A stretch of DNA of 64,000 nt from Marivirga sp051117495 (GCF_051117495.1 NZ_JBNPEF010000028.1:124001-188000), one strand, 5' to 3'; counted from the stretch's first letter, positions 1-9,517 are shown. The notes: a model not told the origin generated them from the sequence alone. A program made the numbers and translations.

Positions 1-2
1 TG

Positions 3-710
3 ATAAAATTAGCCCTATCCCCTCTTTCCTATAAGTCTTATGTTTCCATGGCCAAGACTAAAGTGTTAAAGCCACAATTGGATGAGATTAAGGAAAAGCA
101 TGGTGGAGATATGCAGAAAGCACAAGCTGATCAAATGGAACTGTATCGAAAAGTGGGCGTAAATCCACTTTCCGGTTGTATCCCACTATTGCTACAAATG
201 CCAATACTTTTTGCCATGTTCTATTTCTTTCCTAGTTCAATCGAACTAAGACAAGAATCATTCTTATGGGCCACAGATTTGTCAACTTACGATAGTGTAT
301 TAAGCCTTCCATTTGAAATACCATTTTATGGTGATCATGTGAGTTTGTTCACCATTCTAATGACCTTATCTACCTTATTGATCACTTGGTCACAAGGTCA
401 AGTGAGCTCAGTGCAAGGGCCAATGAAGAACATACAGTATTTCATGCCTGTAATCTTCATGTTTGTTTTAAACAGCTTCCCCGCAGCTTTAAGTTTCTAT
501 TATTTAATTGCCAACTTAATCACTTTTGGTCAGCAGACTTTAATTAGAAGGATGATTGATGAGGATAAAATTATTGCGATATTAGAAGAAAACAAGAAAA
601 AGAATGCCAATAAAAAGACATCTAAATTCCAACAGAGACTTCAAGAGGCAATGAAAGCAAGTGAAGAGGCTAAAAAAGAAAAGGGAAAAAATAAAAAGAA
701 GAAAAAATAA
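3..710 (+). CDS. yidC: Membrane protein insertase YidC, C-terminal part
   Basis: This is the C-terminal part of YidC, which inserts and folds inner-membrane proteins alone or with SecYEG. The frame is open from base 3, so the start lies before the window. The first visible residues, KLALSPLSYKSYVSMAK, and the following KVLKPQLDEIKEKHGGD match the cytoplasmic helical hairpin between the first conserved membrane segments of the family. Three hydrophobic segments follow, including the stretch NPLSGCIPLLLQMPILFAMF typical of YidC and a last one around SFPAALSFYYLIANLITF. The protein ends in a strongly basic, lysine-rich tail of about 50 residues, as in other Bacteroidota YidC proteins. A strong terminator follows. 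The ATG at 48 is internal and is not a start. Confidence 0.95.
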   Translation: MKLALSPLSYKSYVSMAKTKVLKPQLDEIKEKHGGDMQKAQADQMELYRKVGVNPLSGCIPLLLQMPILFAMFYFFPSSIELRQESFLWATDLSTYDSVLSLPFEIPFYGDHVSLFTILMTLSTLLITWSQGQVSSVQGPMKNIQYFMPVIFMFVLNSFPAALSFYYLIANLITFGQQTLIRRMIDEDKIIAILEENKKKNANKKTSKFQQRLQEAMKASEEAKKEKGKNKKKKK

Positions 711-730
711 TTTACTCCATTCCCATAAAT

Positions 731-766
731 AAAAAGGTGAGTCAGAAAACGGCTCACCTTTTTTTT
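731..766 (+). terminator. Intrinsic terminator after yidC
   Basis: The arms AAAAAGGTGAG and CTCACCTTTTT pair around a short loop, with two further inner pairs, and run into eight T. It lies 21 bases after the yidC stop. Confidence 0.9.
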
Positions 767-1007
767 GATTACAATTTTGTAATTAGGGCTTGCTTAAAGA
801 CAGCTAACTTAAAAAATATAATGAATATAGTATTTTAGAGATGATTATTGGAACATAGTTTTTAAGCATGCATAAGACTTTTTGTGGTAAATACTCATTT
901 CTATTAAGCAGACCCTAATTATTGATTTTTAAAAAGCTTAAATTTTAAGGAAAATATACAGCTTTATAGGTATTGTTTTCTAATTTAAAAATTAAAATAA
1001 TTGTTGT

Positions 1008-4000
1008 ATGAAAAGATACTTCTGTTTAAGCTTTATTTTTCTATTTTCACTTCATTTTTTGCAAGGGCAAAAATTCCCAATTGAATTTAGGCACATCAAT
1101 AAAAATATGGGCTTAGATCAACCTTTTCCTTACAGTATTATTCAAGATAAAGAAGGTTTTATTTGGATTGGTGGAGAAAACGGACTTTGGAGATATAGCG
1201 GTAGTGAGTTCAAACATTATTATCATAAGGTAAAAGATTCAAATTCATTGGCTTATGATTTTGTTTGGACCCTTTTCGAGGATTCCAAGGGTAATATTTG
1301 GGCAGGTACTTATGGTGGCGGATTGTCTAAATTTAATCCGAAGCTTAATCAGTTTACAAATTATATTCACAATAAAAACGATGATAACACCATCAGCGAT
1401 AATAAAATTAGAGGAATAGCTGAAGATAGTAATGGCAATATATGGATCGGAACTAATAAAGGCCTCAACAAATTAAATCCAAACTCAGGTAAATTTAAGC
1501 ATTACAATGGAGCTGACGGACTGGCTGATTTCACAGTAAGAACTATTAAATTATCCTTAGATCAAGAAAAACTATTTATAAGCACTGCCCAAGGTGTTAA
1601 TATTTTTGATTTGAAAAATGAAGAATTTTCATTAATCGGAAAGGCTACTGACACCAGTAAAGGACTTAGGCATCCGTATATCTATGACTTATTGGAAACC
1701 GATGACCAAAAACTATGGGTGGCTACAGGAGATGGCGTTGATGTTATCAATTTAGAAAACATGGAAATTGAGCAAATCCCCAATAGCCCTGATAATGGCC
1801 TTGGATTAAGTCACAAAGTTTGTTTTTCAATTTATGAAAACCCTAAAAATCCCGGAAGGATATGGTTTGGCACCATGAATGGAATCAATTTTTATGATCG
1901 GGAAAAGAATAAATTCTACTGGGTAAAGGCCCATCAAAAGAATGAAGACAACATAGGGGGAAATAATATATACAATGTATTTGAAGACAATATCGGTGGA
2001 CTATGGAGTGCCGTCAATAATGGCGGTGTTTACCATTCTCACCCTGTTTTTAATAAATTCAAGCTTTATTCATTTTTGCCTAAAACCACTGACAAGTATT
2101 TAAATCGATATACAAGTTTCATAAAGCACGATGAGGACGAACTATTAATTACAAGCTATTCAGGTTTGATAGTAAAAAATGAAAACCATAATGATGTTGA
2201 CATTTACAAATTCAAAAGTGGAGATCCATCTACCGTTAATAGATTAACCCAAATAACGAGATGGAACGAAAATGAATACCTTATTTCAGTCTGGGGCAAT
2301 TTCATTTACCATTGGGATCACGAAAATAAAAAATTGACGCAGTTAAAAAACGACCTACAAGATTCAGACTTAAATTTTAACCTTAGGATATATATTGATC
2401 ATAAAAAAAGAATATGGTTAGGTAATAGTTTAAAGGGGCTGTATCGATATTATCTAGATAAACAAGAATTAAAGCCGTTTCCTGTAAGTGATTTAAGTAA
2501 TGCTGAAAATAGTGGTGATGAGTATGTGAAATTCATTACTGAAGATCAAAAAAACAGATTATGGGTAGGAACAGCCGATGGTTTGCATTTGTATGATGAG
2601 AAAAACAATAAATTTATCAAATTTGAATCTTCGACAAAAGAAGGATATCTAAGCAATGGAAATATAAACCATATCTCCCAAAGCAGAGAAAACGGACTTT
2701 GGATCAGTACTGAAGTTGGATTAAATTTTTTCAATTTTAAAGACAGTAGTTTCACTCGGTATTTTAAAAATGACGGGCTTCCCTCTAATGTAATAAGCAG
2801 TGCATTGGAAGATGAAAGTGGTGATTTATGGATAGCCACCGCATCAGGACTGTCTAAAATGAACAAAGCGGGCAAATTCTCCAATTATGATCAAAACGAT
2901 GGTTTAAGGGAAGAATACTTCATTTTTGGTTCTGCCTATAGAGATCAAAAAGGGATTTTAAATTTTGGTACTTCCAGGGAAATAGTTCATTTCAATCCAA
3001 GTGAAATTCAATATAATAAAGTACCTCCGAAAGTTTATTTTAATCAATTAAGTATCAATAATCAGCCAATAAATGCCCAAGAAAGACCAAAAATTTTAAA
3101 AAAATCATTGTCCCAGACTAAATCCATTGTACTTAATCCACAAGATTTTTTAGTCAATATTGATTTTGATGCATTGAACCTTATTAATGGTCAGAAAAAT
3201 AAATATACTTTGTTTATGGAAGGCTTGGATGAATCATGGAGACCTGCTTCCAATAAAAAGTCAATTACCTTTAGCAATTTAAAACCAGGTGATTATAATC
3301 TAAGATTAAAAGCTTTTAATGATGAAAATATATGGGGCAAAGAGGAAGCCTCTTTAGCCATCACCGTTTTACCTTATTGGTATAAATCTATTTGGTTTAG
3401 GGCCTTATTGAGCATCACCATAATTTTATTTGTAGGACTGGTTTTGCATTGGCGGTTTAATCAAATCAAAAATAGAAATAAAATTTTAGAGGATTTGGTC
3501 AGTAACCGAACTGAAGAAGTACTGGCTCAAAAAGAAGAGATTGAAAGCCAAAATGAAAAGTTACTTTTCAGAAATGAAAGGATTGAACTTTTATTAAGAG
3601 AACTCAACCACCGCATCAAGAATAATTTACAGCTTATTTCAAGTATATTGAACCTTCACAGTAGAAGTACAGATAACATAGATGCTAAAATGGCGCTTAC
3701 TGAAGGTAAGCTCAGAATGCAATCGCTCTCCCTATTACATCAAAAATTGTATATGACGGAAAAATATACAGAAGTGGATTGCAAAGAATATATAAAGGAG
3801 CTTATTGATTATCTTTCCATAGCCTTCAAAAGCAATTATTCTGATGTTCGCTTCAACTTGGATATAGATGAATTCCGGTTAAACTTAGATCAGGCAGTTC
3901 CATTGGGATTAATTCTTAACGAACTGGTAACCAATTCTTTAAAACATAGTGGTAAAGATAATTTGGTGATAGATTTTACGGCTAAAAAGTATCAAGACCA

Positions 4001-4172
4001 AATAACTATCAAGTTGAAAGACAATGGGAAAGGCATTTCTAAATCCCAATTCGAAAATAGTAGTTCTTTTGGCATCAGCATAATCAAATCATTGATTGAC
4101 CAATTAGATGGGAAAATAAGTGTTGAATGTGATGACGGTAATCACTTCAAAATTTCATTTTTAAGTAAATAA
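1008..4172 (+). CDS. Beta-propeller sensor histidine kinase (Reg_prop, Y_Y_Y, HisKA_2)
   Basis: This 1054-residue sensor kinase has a signal peptide (about residues 1-20), then roughly 650 residues of Reg_prop propeller blades, visible as repeated patterns such as EDSKGNIWAGTYGGGLSKFN and EDSNGNIWIGTNKGLNKLN. A Y_Y_Y domain follows, then one membrane helix near residues 795-817, a short coiled coil and a HisKA_2-type kinase. The phosphoacceptor is His868 in RELNHRIKNN; the N-box has Glu972 and Asn976 in NELVTNS, and the G1 box DNGKGI has Asp1005. HisKA_2 kinases differ from the usual HisKA type, and there is no fused receiver or AraC domain as in the hybrid systems that often carry these propellers. 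The partner regulator starts 13 bases downstream, so the two form an operon. The ligand is unknown; the propeller is expected to be periplasmic. Confidence 0.93.
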   Translation: MKRYFCLSFIFLFSLHFLQGQKFPIEFRHINKNMGLDQPFPYSIIQDKEGFIWIGGENGLWRYSGSEFKHYYHKVKDSNSLAYDFVWTLFEDSKGNIWAGTYGGGLSKFNPKLNQFTNYIHNKNDDNTISDNKIRGIAEDSNGNIWIGTNKGLNKLNPNSGKFKHYNGADGLADFTVRTIKLSLDQEKLFISTAQGVNIFDLKNEEFSLIGKATDTSKGLRHPYIYDLLETDDQKLWVATGDGVDVINLENMEIEQIPNSPDNGLGLSHKVCFSIYENPKNPGRIWFGTMNGINFYDREKNKFYWVKAHQKNEDNIGGNNIYNVFEDNIGGLWSAVNNGGVYHSHPVFNKFKLYSFLPKTTDKYLNRYTSFIKHDEDELLITSYSGLIVKNENHNDVDIYKFKSGDPSTVNRLTQITRWNENEYLISVWGNFIYHWDHENKKLTQLKNDLQDSDLNFNLRIYIDHKKRIWLGNSLKGLYRYYLDKQELKPFPVSDLSNAENSGDEYVKFITEDQKNRLWVGTADGLHLYDEKNNKFIKFESSTKEGYLSNGNINHISQSRENGLWISTEVGLNFFNFKDSSFTRYFKNDGLPSNVISSALEDESGDLWIATASGLSKMNKAGKFSNYDQNDGLREEYFIFGSAYRDQKGILNFGTSREIVHFNPSEIQYNKVPPKVYFNQLSINNQPINAQERPKILKKSLSQTKSIVLNPQDFLVNIDFDALNLINGQKNKYTLFMEGLDESWRPASNKKSITFSNLKPGDYNLRLKAFNDENIWGKEEASLAITVLPYWYKSIWFRALLSITIILFVGLVLHWRFNQIKNRNKILEDLVSNRTEEVLAQKEEIESQNEKLLFRNERIELLLRELNHRIKNNLQLISSILNLHSRSTDNIDAKMALTEGKLRMQSLSLLHQKLYMTEKYTEVDCKEYIKELIDYLSIAFKSNYSDVRFNLDIDEFRLNLDQAVPLGLILNELVTNSLKHSGKDNLVIDFTAKKYQDQITIKLKDNGKGISKSQFENSSSFGISIIKSLIDQLDGKISVECDDGNHFKISFLSK

Positions 4173-4185
4173 ACTAAATGATAAT

Positions 4186-4776
4186 ATGGAAGGACATAAA
4201 AACATATTAGTAATAGAAGATGAATTGCTGATTGCACAAGACCTCTCCTATTTATTGGAAGATTTAGGTTTCAATTGTATCGGAATTGCAAAAAATTATG
4301 AAAGGGCCATGTTTTTATTCAATACCAATAAAGTACATTTAATTCTCTGTGATATAAATATTGAAGGTGAAAAAGATGGGATCGAAACTGCCTATGAACT
4401 CAATAAAATTAAAAAGACGCCCATTATATATCTATCAGCTTATTCCGATCAAGATTTAATTTCTAGAACTTCCGATACATCTACTTACGGTTATTTGGTA
4501 AAGCCATATAATGAAAGAAATTTAGATGTGGCTATTAAATTGGCATTGAATAAATTTTACCAAAAAGAAAATGAGATTGTTAATGAAGATTTTTTATCTA
4601 ATTTCACTACAAGGGAAGTTGAGATAATCAAATTACTGGCCTCTGGAAAAACTAGTTCTGATATAGCGGAAATTCTGTTCATAAGTCCTCAGACAGTTTC
4701 CAAGCACAGAAGCAATATCCTTAAAAAATCGGGTTGTAAAAGTTCTACAGAGTTATTACATCAATACTACAGATAA
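4186..4776 (+). CDS. Response regulator, REC plus LuxR-type HTH
   Basis: This 196-residue cytoplasmic response regulator has an N-terminal receiver domain (about residues 6-122) and a C-terminal GerE/LuxR helix-turn-helix (about 137-192). The acidic pocket is the ED pair near residue 12, the phosphoacceptor is Asp56 in ILCDINIEGE, and the conserved lysine is Lys106 in YLVKPYN. The HTH reads TTREVEIIKLLASGKTSSDI, then QTVSKHRSNILKKSG. It starts 13 bases after the kinase gene and is almost certainly its partner. The receiver sequence resembles those commonly paired with HisKA_2 kinases (DINIEGEKDGIETA). Target genes are unknown; the uncharacterised gene at 4909 is a neighbour but separated by 132 bases. 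Confidence 0.93.
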   Translation: MEGHKNILVIEDELLIAQDLSYLLEDLGFNCIGIAKNYERAMFLFNTNKVHLILCDINIEGEKDGIETAYELNKIKKTPIIYLSAYSDQDLISRTSDTSTYGYLVKPYNERNLDVAIKLALNKFYQKENEIVNEDFLSNFTTREVEIIKLLASGKTSSDIAEILFISPQTVSKHRSNILKKSGCKSSTELLHQYYR

Positions 4777-4908
4777 TATCCCCAATTTTTAACATAGTGA
4801 TTTACAATAAGTTTATCGAAAAAAAAGTAAAGAAATAATTGAATAGTACCATTCTTAAAAATATTTCTTTAACTTATCATCTGAACCATAGTATTAAATC
4901 ATGTCAAT

Positions 4909-5340
4909 ATGAGATTATATACTCATCCAAAATTAAGAATCACTGTTGAAGAAATAAATAATATTCCTTATATCAAGGAGGTCTGGAGAGGTATTTTAAA
5001 CCCAGTTGTTTTTCGAGATCTAATTGATAATTCATTAGATATATACAAAAGAGAAATATCGAAACATAAAATTACCGGCCAAGACAAATTCCTTTTATTT
5101 GCCGATGTAACGGAACTTGAAATGATTAGGAAGGAAGAAATTACTTGGTTGGAAACAGACATTAACCCACAATATGAAAAATTAGGATTCACTCATCAAG
5201 CGGTCTTATCTCCAATAACTCAAATTGCCTCCAATAAAGTAGATGAATATCATTCTGATGAAGAAAATGCCCCATTTATCACAAAAGTTTTTAAAGACCA
5301 TAAAAAGGCCTTGAAATGGTTTTTGGATGATTTTAAATAA
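4909..5340 (+). CDS. Uncharacterised 143-residue protein
   Basis: I do not recognise this gene with certainty. It codes for a soluble, 143-residue protein with no signal peptide or membrane helix. The pattern, with an N-terminal beta-rich stretch, a central FLLFADVTELEMI strand-loop and a C-terminal amphipathic segment KVFKDHKKALKWFLDDF, is compatible with a SpoIIAA/STAS-like alpha/beta fold of the kind found in many small Bacteroidota proteins, but that is only an impression. It follows the sensor kinase/regulator pair by 132 bases on the same strand and converges on ppk1, leaving only 12 bases between the two stop codons and no terminator. Confidence 0.75.
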   Translation: MRLYTHPKLRITVEEINNIPYIKEVWRGILNPVVFRDLIDNSLDIYKREISKHKITGQDKFLLFADVTELEMIRKEEITWLETDINPQYEKLGFTHQAVLSPITQIASNKVDEYHSDEENAPFITKVFKDHKKALKWFLDDFK

Positions 5341-5352
5341 GCATAATATCTC

Positions 5353-7467
5353 TTAGAACAATTTCACATCTTCTATTATTTCCGGAGTCACATTAAAAAA
5401 TTCTTTATGGATATTAAATTCAGGTTCGCCATTCGTCTCCAATTCTTTGTAATAACTATCTTCGTTCATTTCATAAGCATTGACATTATCCATCAAATTA
5501 AATCTGAGAATATTCATGACTTGCTTCTTTAGTGTTTCATCCACTACTAAAAACAAAGACTCCAATCTTCTTTCAAATGAACGCACCATCATATCGGCAC
5601 TTCCGCCATATACTTTTGGCTCACCGTTATTATGAAAATAGTAAATTCGGGAATGTTCCAAATAATCGCCCACAATAGAACGGACAGTAATATTTTCACT
5701 CAATCCCTTTCTCCCAGGCCTCAAACAGCAAATCCCCCTTACAATCAACTTAATTCTTACCCCTGCCTGAGAGGCGGCATAAAGTTCTTCAATGGTTTCC
5801 TTATCTTCCAATGAATTAATCTTAATACAAATTCCTGATGGCAATCCTGCCTTCGCATTTTCGGCCTCCTGTTGTATCAGATTAATTAACCTAGTTCGCA
5901 TATCTTTTGGCGCAGTGATTAAACGTTCATATTCATGCGGCAAGCTATGACCGGTAATAACATTGAAAAATTCAGAAATATCTTGTGCATATATTTCATC
6001 AGTCGTCATTAAACCTATATCTGTATATAATCTTGCTGTATCTTCATTATAATTCCCACTGGCCATATGTAAATAGCGCGTTACTTTTTCTTTTTCCTTG
6101 CGGACAATCATTAAAAGCTTTGTATGCGTTTTATAACGGCTGATGCCATAAATAACAAAGCATCCCGCTTTTTGCAGTCTTTTAGCTTCCCGGATATTGT
6201 TTTCCTCATCGAAACGTGCCTTTACTTCAAAAAGAACTGAAACGTGAATCCCATTTTCAGCCGCTTTAAGCAAGGCATTTGTGATCCTTGAATCTTCCGC
6301 TAACCGATAAATGGTTAGTTTTATAGATAAGACTTTTGGATCCTCTGCCGCCTTTTCCAGCATATCTATTACTGGCTCAATATTATTATATGGATGGTGC
6401 AATAAGATATCACGGTCTTTCAATATTTCAAAAATATTATCGGAATCGGATTTATGCTCCGGAAATGCCAAGGGAGGTACTGGATCAGGAGTAGCAGGAA
6501 TTTTATCTTTGAACTCTGTATGTTTTATAATCTGCCATAGGGCACTATAATCTACTAAATCTCCTTTTTTGAATTTGAAGATATTATCCTTGTCAATTTC
6601 CCATCTATCACAAAGGATTTTCATCATCCATTTGTCATAATCCTTATCGATTTCAATGCGGACTACCCTTCCCGTTTTTCGAGTTTTCAATTTTTTACGC
6701 ATCTCCTCCAAGAAATTCGCTTCTATATCATCACTTTCCTCTAAAGTGAAATCCCCATTTCGAGTAATTCTAAAAAGGTTGACCGAAAGGATTTCAATAT
6801 TCCTGAATAGTTTGTCAATATTGGCCTTAACTAATTCCTCAATTGGGATAAAAAGCATTTTATCATCACGCTCCACTTCATAAAATCTTTGAATATTCTG
6901 TGGAATTTGAATAAAGGAAAGTTTTTTATTATCCTTTTTCTCACCAAAAGAACGGGTCACTACCGAAAAAATCAGCAGTTTGTTCATCAGAATGGGGAAA
7001 GTGTGATAATTATCATAAACCATGGGCGTAAGCATTGGGAATATGATTTTATCAAAAAAGCTATTGGCTTTCTTAAGCTCATTTGCAGATAAATCACTTA
7101 GTTCCGCTATTTTAAAGTTATTTTCCTCAAAAATTGGCTCTAACTCATCCTCAAAAAGCTTGTTTTGAGATTTCACAAAATTTTGACACTCTGTCAACAG
7201 CTTTTTACGGAAAGGTAATTCACGCAAGCCAGAATAATCTATACGTTCTCTTCCATAATCTATATAATTATAAAGTGAACCTACCCGTATCATGAAAAAC
7301 TCATCCAAATTGGATGCAGTAATGGCCAAAAATTTAAGCCTTTCGAATATGGTACGGTTCGGCTTTCGGGCCAAATCCAGTACTCTATAATTGAATTGCA
7401 ACCAGCTTAAATCCCTGCTTACTAAATTACTTTTATTAATTAATGAAGATATTCTATCTATTGCCAT
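5353..7467 (-). CDS. ppk1: Polyphosphate kinase 1
   Basis: PPK1 makes inorganic polyphosphate from ATP through a phosphohistidine intermediate. The 704-residue length fits the family (E. coli 688). The N-terminal domain begins with SRDLSWLQFNYRVL, a PPK signature, followed by the head domain and two phospholipase-D-like catalytic domains. The autophosphorylated histidine is His448 in RYKTHTKLLM, and the second conserved histidine is His605 in LEHSRIYYF. The phosphate-binding HHPYNNIEPV, KLTIYRLAEDS and KARFDEENN motifs are all present, as is GSADMMVRSFERRLE near the end. It is transcribed alone, divergently from the thioredoxin-family gene at 7579. No SixA or exopolyphosphatase neighbour is visible. 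Confidence 0.97.
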   Translation of the reverse strand: MAIDRISSLINKSNLVSRDLSWLQFNYRVLDLARKPNRTIFERLKFLAITASNLDEFFMIRVGSLYNYIDYGRERIDYSGLRELPFRKKLLTECQNFVKSQNKLFEDELEPIFEENNFKIAELSDLSANELKKANSFFDKIIFPMLTPMVYDNYHTFPILMNKLLIFSVVTRSFGEKKDNKKLSFIQIPQNIQRFYEVERDDKMLFIPIEELVKANIDKLFRNIEILSVNLFRITRNGDFTLEESDDIEANFLEEMRKKLKTRKTGRVVRIEIDKDYDKWMMKILCDRWEIDKDNIFKFKKGDLVDYSALWQIIKHTEFKDKIPATPDPVPPLAFPEHKSDSDNIFEILKDRDILLHHPYNNIEPVIDMLEKAAEDPKVLSIKLTIYRLAEDSRITNALLKAAENGIHVSVLFEVKARFDEENNIREAKRLQKAGCFVIYGISRYKTHTKLLMIVRKEKEKVTRYLHMASGNYNEDTARLYTDIGLMTTDEIYAQDISEFFNVITGHSLPHEYERLITAPKDMRTRLINLIQQEAENAKAGLPSGICIKINSLEDKETIEELYAASQAGVRIKLIVRGICCLRPGRKGLSENITVRSIVGDYLEHSRIYYFHNNGEPKVYGGSADMMVRSFERRLESLFLVVDETLKKQVMNILRFNLMDNVNAYEMNEDSYYKELETNGEPEFNIHKEFFNVTPEIIEDVKLF

Positions 7468-7578
7468 GGAAAATGATTCAATTTCTAAATTTAAAAAAGC
7501 TTTTGGCTTTTTTGTTCGATAAAGAAGAAAATTTTAGTTTGGGGTTTGAACTTAACCTTAAACAACAAATTAACGAAA

Positions 7579-8886
7579 ATGCGCCTAATTCTAAGCTTAA
7601 TTTCCATTAATCTATTGTTAATCTGCCAAACTCAGGCACAAAAGAAAACGAAAATTAAGTTTTCAACAAATGAATGGCAAAATGAAACGCTGATTTTGGA
7701 AAAAACTCATCAGCATTTTATTCCAGAATATTATGCTTTTAATGAGATTAAACCCCAAAGTGATGAATATGTTTTTGAATTGGAAACTGCTGATTTTTAT
7801 AATTTAAAAGTTTCCGATAATACTTATGGAATTTATTTACAGCCAGGATTTATTTATGATTTAGGATTAGAAAACGGGAAGTTAAAAGTAGAATCAGAAG
7901 ATTCCTTGAACTATTTACTTAGAGAGATTCAAAAAGAGTTTGAAGATTTTCAAAAACAGAACACAAATTTATTAGGGAATCGAAAGAGAAATTATGATTC
8001 AAATTATGAAAAATATATTGAAGAAATTAAGAATTTAGTAGAGTCGAACGAGCTAACAGAATATGCCGAACAAATTCTATTCTATGAATTAAAACAATTA
8101 CATTTTAATACTCTAGAAAGTTCTAAAGAATTCAAGGAATTTGAAGGAGAAGTTATTGATAAAGGACTTCCATTTAAAAACAAGGCTTTTATTGTTTTTG
8201 TAAAAGAAATTTACCCCATAAAAATTAATAAACTTAAATTTAGAGACAGTAACATCCCCCCTTCTAAACCTACACTTTATTTTTTGGATGACGCAAAATA
8301 CGTCCCTGATGATACACTGCAACAGTTCGTGGAATTAGCTATGATCAACGAATTACTTTACGGTTCTTTTTCTTTTGAACCGAATGATAGTTTGATTAAC
8401 CACACGTTGAGGAAAATACTAAATGGCCCAGTAAATCCTACTATTCTAAAATTTGCTCAATTACTAGAAGGTAAAATGAATCAATTATTGAAAGGAGAAA
8501 CAGTACCAGACTTTAAATTTGATTTAATAAACCAGCCAGCAAAGAAATTATCTGATTATAAAGGCCAATATCTATTGCTTGATTTTTGGTTTTCTGGCTG
8601 CACTCCTTGTCTCAAAGCTGTACCCCAACTAAACAGTTTAGATAATGAGAATGAAAATCTCAGTATAATAGGAATTGATCCAGTTGATACAGAAGAAAGA
8701 TTTTTGAATGCAATTGATAAATTTAAAAAAGAGTATGCCCAAACTTTAGTGGATGGAAATTCTGAACTGCCCTCCTATTTTAATGTTGGTGGATATCCAA
8801 CTTATGTGCTAATTGACCCTGCAGGTAAATATGTAAAAGAATTTAATAGTACTAACCTAGAAGAGATTCACAAATATTTAAAATAA
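7579..8886 (+). CDS. Exported TlpA-like thioredoxin-fold protein
   Basis: This envelope protein has a C-terminal TlpA/AhpC-like thioredoxin domain. I place the start at the ATG at 7579, which gives 435 residues and a clean signal peptide (MRLILSLISINLLLICQTQAQ); an upstream TTG at 7546 would add eleven polar residues before it. About 300 residues of family-specific N-terminal sequence precede the thioredoxin domain, which has VPDFKFDLINQPAKKLSDY, the redox pair Cys341-x-x-Cys344 in SGCTPCLKAVPQ and the cis-proline loop GGYPTYVLID. Bacteroidota carry many such proteins as periplasmic disulfide or thioredoxin-like factors, often next to their unknown partners. It stands alone here, divergent from ppk1. 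The substrate is unknown. Confidence 0.9.
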   Translation: MRLILSLISINLLLICQTQAQKKTKIKFSTNEWQNETLILEKTHQHFIPEYYAFNEIKPQSDEYVFELETADFYNLKVSDNTYGIYLQPGFIYDLGLENGKLKVESEDSLNYLLREIQKEFEDFQKQNTNLLGNRKRNYDSNYEKYIEEIKNLVESNELTEYAEQILFYELKQLHFNTLESSKEFKEFEGEVIDKGLPFKNKAFIVFVKEIYPIKINKLKFRDSNIPPSKPTLYFLDDAKYVPDDTLQQFVELAMINELLYGSFSFEPNDSLINHTLRKILNGPVNPTILKFAQLLEGKMNQLLKGETVPDFKFDLINQPAKKLSDYKGQYLLLDFWFSGCTPCLKAVPQLNSLDNENENLSIIGIDPVDTEERFLNAIDKFKKEYAQTLVDGNSELPSYFNVGGYPTYVLIDPAGKYVKEFNSTNLEEIHKYLK

Positions 8887-8896
8887 ATAGGTATTA

Positions 8897-9004
8897 CTAA
8901 TTGGAAACAAAAGGGAAAAGCATACCAGAAACAAGTTGATAGCTTAATTCAGCAATCAATAAACCTATTATTATAAGCAGAACAAACCTTATGTATTTTC
9001 TCAT
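8897..9004 (-). CDS. Possible 35-residue single-pass membrane peptide
   Basis: Read on the minus strand, this stretch encodes 35 residues beginning MRKYIRFVLLIIIGLLIAEL and ending in a TAG. A basic N-terminus, one hydrophobic helix (about residues 7-19) and a short tail are what a small bitopic membrane protein looks like. It sits in a 283-base space between the thioredoxin-like gene and padR, antisense to neither. No clear ribosome site is seen, but these are often absent in Bacteroidota. There is no homology evidence, so it remains a candidate. Confidence 0.4.
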   Translation of the reverse strand: MRKYIRFVLLIIIGLLIAELSYQLVSGMLFPFVSN

Positions 9005-9139
9005 AATCGATAGTTTTCAATAAATAAGTTTAAATATAATAGCTTCTAATCGTAATCCAAATCTGTTTAAAACCATTCTATATCATTTTTCCCAACTGTA
9101 TTCATTCTATAATACCAAATAAATTAACATTTTATTTTG

Positions 9140-9160
9140 ATACATCATATTTTGATGTAT
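9140..9160 (+). promoter_or_regulatory. Palindromic operator, probably for PadR
   Basis: The arms ATACATCA and TGATGTAT form a perfect eight-base inverted repeat around a five-base centre. It overlaps the -7 element of the padR promoter, and PadR proteins usually repress their own operon through ATAC/ATGT-type palindromes, so autoregulation is inferred. Confidence 0.65.
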
Positions 9161-9165
9161 ATTTG
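9158..9165 (+). promoter_or_regulatory. TAnnTTTG -7 element of padR
   Basis: TATATTTG matches the Bacteroidota -7 consensus TAnnTTTG. A TTG at 9137-9139 stands about 18 bases upstream as a possible -33 element. Only four bases separate the element from the ATG at 9170, so the transcript probably starts at or next to the start codon. Confidence 0.6.
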
Positions 9166-9169
9166 TACT

Positions 9170-9517
9170 ATGTATTCAAAAGAACTATTAAAAGGCACGT
9201 TGGGAGTTATCATTTTAAAACTCCTGGAAGAAAACGGAAAAATGTACGGCTATGAAATCTGCCAGAAGGTAAAGGATATTTCAGATGGTAAAATTCTTAT
9301 TAAAGATGGGAGCCTTTACCCTACTCTACACAAACTTTTAAAAGATGGCATATTAACCACCGAAGAAGTGAAAATCAGAAAACGAATAAGAAAATACTAC
9401 ACACTTACTCCTAAAGGTAAAGGAGAGAAAAAACTGGTAGTGAAAGAATTAGAAGATTTCATGGAGACGTTGAATAAAATAGTTTTTACAGATAACAAAC
9501 CTACTCCTGCACTATGA
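9170..9517 (+). CDS. PadR-family transcriptional repressor
   Basis: This 115-residue protein is a PadR-type winged-helix regulator. It begins MYSKELLKGTLGVIILKLLE and continues with GKMYGYEICQKVKDIS, KDGSLYPTLHKLLKDGIL and RKYYTLTPKGKGE, the standard winged helix and beta-wing of the family, with a short C-terminal dimerisation helix. I start it at 9170 because family members start at this MYSKELLKG position and because a -7 element and operator lie directly upstream; a TTG at 9137 lies inside that operator. Its stop overlaps the next gene in an ATGA, so it is translationally coupled to the two membrane-protein genes that it probably controls. Confidence 0.92.
   Translation: MYSKELLKGTLGVIILKLLEENGKMYGYEICQKVKDISDGKILIKDGSLYPTLHKLLKDGILTTEEVKIRKRIRKYYTLTPKGKGEKKLVVKELEDFMETLNKIVFTDNKPTPAL

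Noticed and set aside
7493..7513. Terminator-like hairpin AAAAAAGC/GCTTTTTT
   Set aside because: It lies between divergent genes, where no transcript should end, and the stem has only two G-C pairs.
7546..7578. TTG start for the thioredoxin-like gene
   Set aside because: The ATG at 7579 begins a clean signal peptide and is more likely.
9137..9169. TTG start giving PadR eleven extra residues
   Set aside because: It would place the start inside the operator and before the usual family start.
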